Positions 1 through 8,086 of a DNA stretch of 27,513 nt are shown one piece after another. Each line of letters begins with the position of its first letter. The first letter of the stretch is position 1. The DNA comes from Prasinococcaceae sp. CCMP 1430 (taxonomy: Eukaryota; Prasinodermophyta; Palmophyllophyceae; Prasinococcales; Prasinococcaceae): the NCBI GenBank assembly GCA_013416795.1, contig RQSC01000004.1, positions 373,197 through 400,709 of the forward strand, read 5' to 3'. Position numbers and translations under genes: made by a program. The notes beneath the pieces were generated by a model. The model was not told the origin of the DNA. It saw nothing but the letters and a program-made list of their open reading frames with translations, and did not search any database.

Positions 1-483
1 GGCGCCCACGGCCGGAGCGGGGCCGCGGAGCGCCTCGCCGACGCGCACGGCATGCTCGGCAGGCGCTACCGCTCGGCGACCAGCGCGTCGCGCAGGCGCG
101 TGGTGCGCAACCACGCGCGGGCCAAGTCGCTGGCCAAGCTCTTCGGCGACATTCGCCGCCGCGGGTACGGCGCCCCCACCGGCGTCCACGAGCACCCCAT
201 CGCGCTGCAGAGGCACGCCGAGGCCCAGCGCGAGCGCAAGGCGAAGAGCCGCTCCTCGGACGACGAGCGCGCGCTGTACGTCGACGACCACACGCGCAAG
301 CGCGAGATGGACCTCGAGGCGCTGCGCGACGCGCTCGAGCAGACCAAGGGCTCCCACCGCGGGCACGCGCACCGCTCGAGCGGCCGCGGCAACAACGAGC
401 TCAAGTCCGGGGGCTCCAAGAGGGGCGGAGGGCGCGCCGTGCGCCGCCGCGGCCGCCTCAACCAGCCGCGGCCGGGCTTCTAG
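1..483 (+). CDS. C-terminal part of an unrecognised basic protein (5' truncated by window edge)
   Basis: The frame is open from base 1 and ends in TAG at 481-483, so about 160 residues of a C-terminus are visible. The first in-frame ATG (52) need not be a start, because the frame continues upstream without a stop. The sequence is rich in Arg, Lys and His. It has a helical, charged middle (around KSLAKLFGDIRRRGYG and KREMDLEALRDALEQ) and a low-complexity Gly/Arg/Ser tail. I do not recognise a family. The tail could be RNA-binding or nuclear, but that is only inferred from composition. The gene is convergent with the Polo kinase, whose stop lies 273 bp away. The reverse-strand frame over the same bases shows no domain, so the plus strand is preferred. 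Confidence 0.5.
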   Translation, partial: GAHGRSGAAERLADAHGMLGRRYRSATSASRRRVVRNHARAKSLAKLFGDIRRRGYGAPTGVHEHPIALQRHAEAQRERKAKSRSSDDERALYVDDHTRKREMDLEALRDALEQTKGSHRGHAHRSSGRGNNELKSGGSKRGGGRAVRRRGRLNQPRPGF

Positions 484-756
484 CTCGATCGATCGAGAGG
501 GGCTTGCTTGCTTGCTTGCGTTTTGGCTCGCTTGAGAGGGGAAGCACGAATGAGGGAAGGGGAGGGGGGCGAGCCGCGCTCGCGCGCTGGCGTCGGACGC
601 GCGCGTCGTCGTAAAGTCTATATGTACCGCGGAGGGCCGTCTGTTGCATGCGCGCGCCACCAGCGGGCTTTACAATGCCGTCGGCCGCGCCGCTCGTGCG
701 TCTGCGCGGACGCTGCGTTTCGCTCAGCGCGCGCCTCGCCCGCGCGTCTGCGCAGG
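484..756. other. Intergenic spacer between convergent genes
   Basis: This 273-bp stretch separates the stop codons of the left-edge gene (+) and the Polo kinase (-). It holds a GATC/CGAT cluster near 487-496 and a (GCTT)n run near 502-519. I see no coding or RNA signal. It presumably carries both 3' UTRs. Confidence 0.5.
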
Positions 757-2470
757 CTACGACGACGTCGCCTCGCTGCTGCTGGCGCTGCTGCTGGTGT
801 TTCTGCCACTCATCGAGCCCAGGACCGACCGGACGTACTTGAGCCGCTTGAGCAGCGACGGGTCCGCAGGCGGGGGGCTGAGGGCGTGCTCGGTCTCCCT
901 GCCGCCCGCGTCGACGTACACCGCGCTCGCCCCGTCGCCTGAGAGCACCAGCTGCGATCCGTCCGTGAACTCCACCTGGACGAGCGCGTTGGACAGCCGC
1001 AGCAGGATGCAGTGCGGCGTGCGCACCCACTTGCGCACGTGCGCGGGCGGTCGGCCCTCCCCTCCGAGTGAGCGGGCCGGCGCGCCGGACGACGCGGCAA
1101 TGGCGGCCCTCCGAGGCGACGCGGCGTCCCCCTCGTGCTTCGCCCGCAGGTAGCTCGCGAAGTGCTTGAGCAGCGCCGCCTTCTTCGCCAGGCCCGGCGG
1201 CGGCTCGCCGTCGAGGCGGCCAACCATGGGCTCGGCGCAGCGCGCCTCGAAGTACTCGTAGCGCGCCCCCTCGGCGTCCAGCACGATCTTGGTCGAGTCG
1301 TTGAAGAGCACGCCGGCCACGCCGCCGACCATGAGCCAACCGAGGCCGTACTTGTGGCTGTAGTCCACCCAGTGCGACACCCTGCTGGCGTGGTCGATGG
1401 CCGTTGCGGCTCGGAGCGGGGGGGTGGGCTGGCCGGCTGCTCGGCCTGGTGCGGCCTTCGATTGGTGTGCGCCGTCGTCGTCGCGGAGGGTGCTTGTTGG
1501 CAGGGACTCGTGGGTCGCCTCGAGCGCTCGCCCGGTGGTGGTGGTCAGGCCGGCGGTGGCGCTGGTGCTCGGGGGGGATGCGCAGCGGCGGGCGCTTCGT
1601 CTCTCCTCGTCCGCGACGCGCGCGTCGTCGGGCGCCGTCTGCTCGACGCAATGCCCGCCCTCACCGCACCCCCGCGCGTCGACGACGTTCGGGGCTCGCG
1701 CTCTCGCTGCTGCTCTTTCCATCCCCCCGCGGTCGTCGTCGTCGTCGTCCTCCCGACCGCTACCGCCGCCGTCCTCCCTCAGCGCGACGAGCTGCGGCCG
1801 CGACGCGCAGCTGTTGGGATCGATCGGACTCAGCGCCGGGCGCGAGCGAGGGGATGACAGCAGCTTGGCCGACCCGCCGCCGAGCTTCTTCGGGTGCGAG
1901 TAGCAGCCGTCGGGATCGATCGGACTCGAGCTTTTCGGCCGCTCGCCCTCCTCCTGGTCGGGCGTGGCGCACGCGGGCGGCGGCGACGGGCCCGAGGCGC
2001 GCGGCTCGGGCAGCTGCTCCGCCGGCGCGGGCGCGGGCGGCGGGCCCGCGGGCGCCCGCGCGCGTCGCGCGACGAACGGGTGGTGCAGTACCTGCAGCAT
2101 GGTGGGGCGCCTCGCCGGGTCGGCCTGCAGCGCCCAGCGCACGAGGTCCTTGGCGTCGTCGGAGAGGTTGGCGGCCGCGGCCTGCGGGAAGGCGTACTCG
2201 TTGCCGCGGATGCGCTTGTACGTCGTCTGCACGTCCCTGGTCTCGAACGGCGGGCGCCCAACCAGCAGCGCGTAGGCGAGCACGCCGAGCGCCCACACGT
2301 CCACCTCGAACGAGTGGCCGTTCCCGTCCGAGCCGGCGATGACCTCCTTTTCGTGGCATCGTTTCGTTGTGATTGTTTGTTTTGTGTGCGGCGGGCGCGC
2401 GAGGGTGGGGGATCGAGGGGGCGCGGTCGGGACGCGAGCTGTCAGCGTCGGGTGCGGAGCCGGTCTCTCT

Positions 2471-2525
<55 letters not shown>

Positions 2526-3387
2526 AAGGGGAAGCGGTACGATGGCACGTGGAAGGACTGGCGGGGTGCTCACGCACCGGCGCGATGTAGTTCGGCGTGC
2601 CGCAGACCGTCTGCTTGCGCTCCTCGCGCGTCTGGAGGCGGCAGGCCAGGCCGAAGTCCCCCAGGCGCAGCTCCCCGCGCGAGGCGATGAAGACGTTGCC
2701 CAGCTTGAGGTCCCTGTGGACGATGTTGTTCGCGTGGAGGTGGGCCAGCGCGGACGCCAGCTGGAAGACGTGCTCGCCCACCTCGGCCTCCGTGAGCGCG
2801 CCGCGCGAGCGCAGCAGCTCGGCGAGCGTCTGGCCCTCGCAGAGCTCGAGCAGGATGTACACGTTGTCGGCGTCCTCGAAGCACCGCCGGAAGCGCACGA
2901 TGTGCCCGTGCGCGAGCTGCCGGTGGATGCGGATCTCGGCGAGCAGCTTGGCCTGGGCGCGCGGGCGGGTGAGGCGCCGCTTGCTGATCACCTTGCCGGC
3001 GAAGGCCTCGCCGGTGGCGAGGTCGGTGAGCACGTGCACCGTGGCGAAGCCGCCCTTGCCGAGGGGGCGGCCCTTGGCGTAGCGACGGGCCGACGAGCGC
3101 GACGACTTGCGCGGCCTCTCGACGACGATCGGCGGGCACGTGTCCACCACGGGCTGCTTCTTCTTCCTGGTGGTGCTGGTGGTTGTGGCGGTGGTTTGGC
3201 GGCTGCCCCCGCCGCGGCTCCCGCTGCTGCGCGAGGGCTTCGCGTGAGAGGGGCTCGCGAGGGCGAGCGGAGAGACGGCGTGGTGGTGTGTGTGTGTGTG
3301 TGTGGGAGGGACGTTGGGCTCGGGATGATGGCAGCCCTCCTCTGAGCCGAGGGCGGCCCGAGCGGCCCGAGCGGCCGGAGCGGCCAT
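757..3387 (-). CDS. PLK: Polo-like kinase (kinase domain plus two polo boxes)
   Basis: Exons are 3387-2578 and 2346-757, giving 799 aa. The 231-bp intron (2347-2577) has donor GTGCGTGAG and an AG acceptor, and it splits the APE motif exactly (TPNYIAP|E). The kinase domain spans about residues 101-362. It has Gly loop LGKGGFATVH, the AGKVISK lysine, HRDLKLGN, DFG and T-loop KQTVCGTPN, with the Thr equivalent to human Plk1 T210 present. A Ser/Pro-rich linker follows with two SPIDP repeats. Polo box 1 (HWVDYSHKYGLGW) keeps the Trp equivalent to W414, and polo box 2 starts at VRKWVRT. Polo kinases drive mitotic entry, centrosome or basal-body function and cytokinesis. In polo box 2 the DHTK segment reads DGSQ, so the phosphate-pincer His and Lys are replaced. 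ATG 3387 was chosen because the frame further upstream is low-complexity and starts only with TTG at 4071. The N-terminus is therefore less certain than the domains. Confidence 0.92.
2472..2523. repeat. (GT)26 microsatellite inside the Polo kinase intron
   Basis: This is an uninterrupted GT run of about 52 bp, which reads (CA)n on the transcribed strand, within the 231-bp intron. It keeps the intron free of stops in the gene's frame, so an unspliced transcript would encode a long Thr-His run. Confidence 0.95.
3286..3303. repeat. Short (GT)n run within the Polo kinase N-terminal coding region
   Basis: About nine GT units encode a Thr-His stretch followed by three His near residue 30 of the predicted kinase. 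It is a second, shorter copy of the repeat type that fills the intron. Confidence 0.8.
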
Positions 3388-4169
3388 CGCCGCGTCTCTC
3401 TCGGCGCGTTTCTCTCTCGGCGGTCGGCTGCGCGAGCCGGGTGCGGGCTCGAGCTCGCTCGCTCGCTCGCTCGCTCGCTCGCGCGAGAGGGAGAGCGGGG
3501 CTCCTGCTTGCCGTGAGCGCCTCCTGCCTTTCGCAGCCTTCTCGCCCACCCCTCCGCCCCGCCGCGCGCCGCTGCCGCGCGGCAGAGTGCCGCGCCGCTC
3601 GCGCGCGCGTACCGGCTCACTCGCGCCGACTTTACGCGGAAGGCGCTTACGCGCGCGCGCGGTCGGTCGCTCGCCGCGGCGCCGGCCGAAACGGCATCCG
3701 GGCGCGCGCCAAAAAAACGGATAGGGCGCGCGTACCTTCCGCGAAGGGGTGCGTTGTCGGTCGGCGGTGGCGCGGGCGCGCATTCGAAGCCCCCGTCTGT
3801 TGCCGGCGGGGACGCGCACGCGGACGCGATGCGCGCGCGCGCGGCGGGGCGCTTTTCCGGTACGTTTGCTGGGATGCGGTCGCGCTGGCTCGCGGCGGGC
3901 GCATGTGCGTGCGCGGACTGGGATCGAATTGGGCATTCCGACCGGCCGACCGATGGGTGCTTTTTTGATGGATTCGGATTGGGGCCGCTCGTCGGCGGCA
4001 TCTGCCCGTTGGGAAGTGAATGCAGCCTGCGGATGGGAGGCCGACAGACAGTCGCGCGGTGTCCTGGACAAAGCAAAAAAAAAAAAAAATCCGGCGAGAG
4101 GTCACTTTGCACGCGCACGGGGAGTCTAATTTTTAAACTTAATTTTTTTGCATTTGGACGTGTCCATCC
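3388..4169. other. Upstream region of the Polo kinase; low complexity, no gene recognised
   Basis: This 780-bp stretch lies between the kinase start and the tRNA. It contains a (GCTC)n run at about 3453-3481, many CG dinucleotide runs, and an A14 tract at 4076-4089 followed by an AT-rich patch (4125-4150). Open frames on both strands lack any recognisable domain. The region most likely holds the kinase promoter and 5' UTR. Confidence 0.45.
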
Positions 4170-4258
4170 GGGCGTATAGCTCAGTGGTAGAGCAGTCGAT
4201 TGCAGTTTTTAAAATGGCTCCCCTCGACAGGTCGCTGGTTCGATTCTGGCTGCGCCCT
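4170..4258 (+). tRNA. trnC-GCA: tRNA-Cys (GCA) with a 17-nt intron
   Basis: A full cloverleaf can be folded. Acceptor GGGCGTA (4170-4176) pairs with TGCGCCC (4251-4257), with T as discriminator (4258). The D arm is GCTC-AGTGGTA-GAGC. The anticodon stem GTCGA (4195-4199) pairs with TCGAC (4224-4228). The T arm is GCTGG-TTCGATT-CTGGC, with two G-U pairs. The anticodon GCA is at 4202-4204. An intron of about 17 nt (4206-4222) sits at the canonical position after nucleotide 37. Removing it leaves 72 nt, the usual length for eukaryotic tRNA-Cys. A and B boxes are present (TAGCTCAGTGGTAGAGC and GGTTCGATTCT). Confidence 0.93.
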
Positions 4259-4266
4259 CTCCTTTC

Positions 4267-4296
4267 TTTTTGTTGCTCCGTCCCTCTCTTTTTTTT
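4267..4296 (+). terminator. Pol III T-tract terminators after tRNA-Cys
   Basis: T5 at 4267-4271 and T8 at 4289-4296 lie 9 and 31 nt downstream of the tRNA. Runs of four or more T on the non-template strand terminate RNA polymerase III. Confidence 0.75.
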
Positions 4297-4402
4297 GCTG
4301 ACAATTGACGTCTTGGTGATTTGTGATCAGTTTTTTACATGCATGGAGTAAGGGTAGGCGTGGCTGCCGCACAAATGTGATCAGTTTTTCCCATGCATTT
4401 TT

Positions 4403-4971
4403 GTGAGGAATCACGACCGCCACATGATCAGCCGAATGATGATGCTGACAGGGGAGATGGTCAAGATTGACCTCTCGTTCAAGGCCCCGAAGCGCGTGCT
4501 CGTGCCAGGATCGCGACCCTTCCTCGCCACCCTTGGTGTCATGAACGAGTGGGGGCATGTCATCGGTTTGTATTACATCACCGGACACCGTGAGCTGACT
4601 GGACTTCCTAAACATGCGTGCAAACGTGGCTCAAGTGCTTTGGAAGGATGGCACCGCTGGTTTAGGGACATTGCTGCTACCAACGCTTCTCCTGAGCTTC
4701 TCGACATGATTAGCGCCGGCGTCCCACGCACGGGCTCTTGAGTGACACGCTTCGGGTCGCGGAGCGGACGGTGAGGTCGCCCCACGTCCGCAACAAGACT
4801 GGCAAGAAGCCACCGGCGCGCAAGAGCTTAAAGGCGCTGATGCACCACTACAATTTGGGCAACCAGCGACATCGCGCGATGGCCGACTGCATCGACATGA
4901 AGCGCGTGTGCGAGTGGGAAACGGATGGCGGCGACAACCGGTCAGCGATGTCCAAGACTGTACATCACTAG
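4403..4971 (+). pseudogene. Decayed DDE-type transposase remnant with internal deletion
   Basis: The first frame (4403-4741) contains two blocks typical of eukaryotic transposases. One is a catalytic-Asp strand region (EMVKIDLSFKAPK) followed by LGVMNEWGHVIGLYYITG. The other is a C-terminal block, SSALEGWHRWF with SPELLDMI. In intact relatives a long core separates these blocks; here they are about 20 residues apart, so the middle is missing. A second frame (4738-4971) continues with a Lys/His-rich segment (KSLKALMHHYNLGNQ), consistent with a frameshift. The local GC content is clearly lower than in neighbouring genes. The element sits about 145 bp downstream of tRNA-Cys. I recognise the motif pattern, not a named superfamily, and saw no convincing terminal inverted repeats. 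Confidence 0.5.
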
Positions 4972-5322
4972 GTCAGGGGGTTGCAACACGCCGATGGAGC
5001 CTATCACGACTTCTGCGAATGCACGCAGACGTAGGCGTTCGGCACCTCGGCGGTCTCTCATGATCGCGCACGTGCAACATGTGTGTGCATCCGCGCGGCC
5101 CACCGCGAGGAGCCTTCGAAAATCAGCGGTGCACCCAAGACTGCATGTGTTGAATCCGCATCACTTTGCAATAGGCGCACGTGTTTCCCACATTTGAAAT
5201 TCACTGAGTGCGTTTACACCTCCAGGGCGCGGCGGCGTTTTTGGCGCGGCGATCGAACCCTACACTGTACCCTCAAAACCGCCGCGACGTCATGGTTGGG
5301 GTCCCAAATCCCAAACCCTACC
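4972..5322. other. Intergenic region with degenerate telomere-like motifs
   Basis: This spacer of about 350 bp between the transposase remnant and the stop of the transporter gene has reduced GC. I see no gene in it. Near the end, 5301-5328 carries CCCAAATCCC, AAACCCT and CCCTAA units. On the minus strand these directly follow and overlap the transporter stop codon. Confidence 0.5.
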
Positions 5323-7781
5323 CTAACGCTTCCGTCCACCCCCGCCGTCCCTGCCCGCGCCACTCCCGCCGCCACCCTTCCCCCCCAGCACGTCCCGCAG
5401 CACTGCCGGCGCCCGCTCGCTGAGCCCCCCCCCCTTCCCGCCGCCCCCCCCCTCCTCGTCCAGGCAGACGCACACCAGCATGCCGTCGCACACCATCTCG
5501 AACACGGCCATGAAGAGCGTCCCCACGAAGAGCCCCGACAGCGCGCACAGCGCCACCACCAGCGCCCCCCCCGACTCCACGTACAGCTGGGCGTTCGGCC
5601 CGGCCGGGCCCGAGTACCTCTTCGCCCCGCTCACGAACGCGCCCAGCGCCGCGGCGAACACGCACGCCGCCAGCCTCCCGACCAGCACCACCCCCTTGCT
5701 GACCACCCCCACGGCCGCCGCCCTCAGCGCGTTCCCCAAAATGAGCGCCCCCCCTCGCCCCACCCCCTCGCAGAAGCCCCTGTTCTCCACGACGGCCACG
5801 ACGTACGCGTTCTTGCTCGCGTACTCCGCCAGCCCCTTCACGCACCTCAGGCAGCACCCCACGCACATCGCCACGTACCGCGCCCCCTGGTTGCCGCCCC
5901 CCTCGCCCGAGCCGCGGGACCCCAGCAGGCCCTTCGTCCGCGCGCTCACCGCCTCGACGACCAAAATGACCGCCTTCAGCGCCGCCGAGAGGAAGCCCCC
6001 GAGCGCGGCCGTGCCCAGGTGGTACCGCGCGGCGACCCACGCCCCCGCGGCCATCCCCTCCCCCGAGCCGAAGTACCAGCCGGCCGTCGCCGCCGCCAGC
6101 GCCAGCCGCGTGACGGCCGCGCCGAACTCGAGCGTCCACAGCAGCCCGAAGAAGTGGAAGCCCATCGCGCCCTGCAGCTCGGCGTCCCACTCGAGATGGT
6201 ACCCCTCCAGGGTGCCCACGCACGCGCCGTCGACGCACTCCTCCGCGTCGGGCACGATGGTGCCCGCGGTGTACAGCAGCGCCGCCACGGCTGCCCAGTA
6301 CACCAGCAGCGCCACGTTGAACGCCAGCGGGATCACGGGAAAGAGCGCCATCGCGGGCGAGCTCGCCACGCAGACGGCGGCGGCCTTCGAGAGGGCGATC
6401 GCCAGCGCCACCCGCTTGCGCAGGGCGACGGTGATCAGGGCGACCACCGCGAACAGCGCGGCGAACGCGTACGCCGCGCCCTCGAAGGTCTGCCGCTCCG
6501 CGCGGACGTCCGGCGCGTTGGCGGCGACGATGCCCTCCAGGCGCCCGCCGACCTCCCCGCCCGCCGCCCCGAGCAGCCCCGCCTTGGCCGCGCAGCCGAG
6601 CGCCGCGAGGCCCAGGCCCAGGTGCAGCGCCGCGACGAGCGTCCACACGAGCACGCCCGCGAAGAGGCGCAGCGCGAGCATGAAGGCCACGCACATGAGG
6701 AACGGACCGACCACGCCCGCCACCAGCAGCACCTCGCGCGCGCGCCACAGCGCGGACGCCTCCCTGCGCAGCCGGGCCGCGGCGCCCGAGGCCCCGCCCC
6801 CGCCGGCGCCGAGCTGGCCCACCGCCGCGTCGAGCGCCGCCAGGCCCTGCTCCTCGATGGCCGCCCGCGTGCGCTCCGTCGGGTACGGCACGCACCTGCC
6901 CAGCCGCTCCGCGGTGGGCATGAACACGGGATAGCACTGCGGCCCCGACGCCGGCTCCTCCTCCAAGAACGCGAGCGACGCCAGCTGGTCGTCCGCGCCC
7001 AGGGCGTCGAAGTAGCGCACGCCCCAGGTGGCGTTGTACCGGCACGCGAACGCGCGCTCCGCCGTCGGCGCCGTCGGCGCCGCCGGCGCCGCCGCGTCGG
7101 CGTCCGCGTCGGCCTCCTCCGCGAGGCTCCTGCGCCCGAGCGCGGCCGTGCGCCGGCGGGCGCGCCGTCGGCGGCGGCGGCGGCGCCGTGCGCGCCGAGG
7201 AAGGCCGTGCCGGTCCACTTGTTGAGCTTGGGCACGTCGAAGTAGACCTCGCCGGCGTTGACGCCGTCCGTCTCGAGCACGAAGTTGCCCGCTCGCGTCA
7301 CGTCGTCGCTCGCCGCGAAGTTGAGGTTCGTCATGCCCTCCAGCCTGTCCACCAGGCGCACGCCCTCCTTGCTGCCCGCCACCGAGCACGACAGCAGGTC
7401 GATGCGCCCCTCGGGCTGGACGAACTCGCTGGCCAGCGCGCACCAGAAGGCGCGCAGCTCGGGGCGCTCCTTGAGCGACTGCAGGTGGGTGCGCGTCCCT
7501 TGCGTGAGGCCGATGGCGCCCGGCTTGCCGTGCGTCATCAGCGCCAGCGACCGCATCCGCGCGCCGCGCAGGGCCTCGCGCAGGCGCTGCAGCAGCCCCT
7601 CCGGCGTGCTGGTGTAGAAGTTGTAGTAGAGCACGCACACGGTGCCGTCCTTCACGGCGTCGATGAGGAGCGGCGGGTTCTTCATGCGCGATGAGATGAG
7701 GATGGCCGTGGTGAAGGCCCCGCCGGGAGGAGGCTCGGGCGCCGCGTGCGCCGCGGCCGCGTTCGCGAGGGCGGCCGCCAT
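5323..7781 (-). CDS. DUF4347-like domain joined to a choline-transporter-like (CTL/SLC44) membrane protein
   Basis: The N-terminal segment begins at ATG 7781. It matches the DUF4347 pattern: a VCVLYYNFYTS strand, MTHGKPGAIGL, RIDLLSCSVAGS and NFAASDDVTRAGNFVLETDG. The remainder is a CTL/SLC44 protein. It has the ectodomain CYPVFMPTAERLGRCVP, multiple hydrophobic helices, the CCLRCVKGLAEYASKNAY motif and ENRGFCEG. CTL proteins carry choline or ethanolamine across plasma or organelle membranes. The two parts lie in different frames. The change falls in the GCC-rich tract at about 7140-7200, needing a 3n+2 intron or a small indel; I found no GT-AG pair there. The usual CTL first membrane helix is absent and DUF4347 takes its place. 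The stop is TAG at 5325-5323. Two adjacent genes remain possible. The CTL call is strong; the fusion is moderate. Confidence 0.75.
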
Positions 7782-8026
7782 CGCCGCGGCGTTGCCCGGC
7801 CCGCCGCTGGCGGGGCGCTACGCGCCGTCTTACGTAGGAGTGAGCCAGAAACGTACAGCACGCACTGTGCATTGGCGCGTCGGCGCGTTTCGCGCGCCGC
7901 GAAACGGCAAAGCGCAGGCGCGAGCGCGACCCGTGCGTGGCGCACCGCACCGCACGCGGACGACCAGCTGCAAGCGCGCCGCAGGGGACCACACAGTGTA
8001 CACAGCACACACACGCACTCCTCATC
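7782..8026. promoter_or_regulatory. Likely promoter region of the DUF4347/CTL gene, possibly bidirectional
   Basis: A 245-bp spacer lies between the minus-strand ATG at 7781 and a plus-strand ATG at 8027. It has lower coding character and a CA-rich leader (about 7998-8016) just before the plus-strand ATG. No TATA box is obvious. The size matches other head-to-head gaps in this window. Confidence 0.35.
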
Positions 8027-8071
8027 ATGTCGGGCAAGGGTGGCAAGGGCGGCAAGGGCGGCAAGGGCAAG
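8027..8071 (+). other. Orphan exon-like ORF: 15-residue Gly/Lys tail followed by a donor site
   Basis: ATG 8027 opens a 15-codon frame, Met-Ser-Gly-Lys followed by Gly-Gly-Lys repeats, like a histone H2A N-terminal tail. It is followed at 8072 by GTGCGTCGG, which matches this genome's usual donor. No histone-fold exon (for example a GLQFPVGR-type segment) was found downstream on this strand in the window. The next 1.8 kb is occupied by the EF-hand gene on the other strand. It may be a leftover first exon, a start with a distant second exon, or coincidence. Confidence 0.3.
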
Positions 8072-8086
8072 GTGCGTCGGGGGAGG

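Noticed and set aside
1404-2342. Plus-strand ORF over the Polo kinase linker
   Set aside because: Arg-rich shadow of the real minus-strand exon.
2472-3303. CRISPR-like or regulatory array from the GT repeats
   Set aside because: Simple dinucleotide microsatellites with no spacers.
3388-4071. Extending the Polo kinase N-terminus to 4071
   Set aside because: The start there is TTG and the added 228 residues are Arg/Ala/Ser low complexity without homology.
5301-5328. True chromosome end (telomere)
   Set aside because: Only a few degenerate units, internal, with genes on both sides.
5083-7245. Long plus-strand ORF antisense to the CTL gene
   Set aside because: It is Arg/His/Pro low complexity with no domain; the minus strand has clear CTL motifs. 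A GC-rich shadow.
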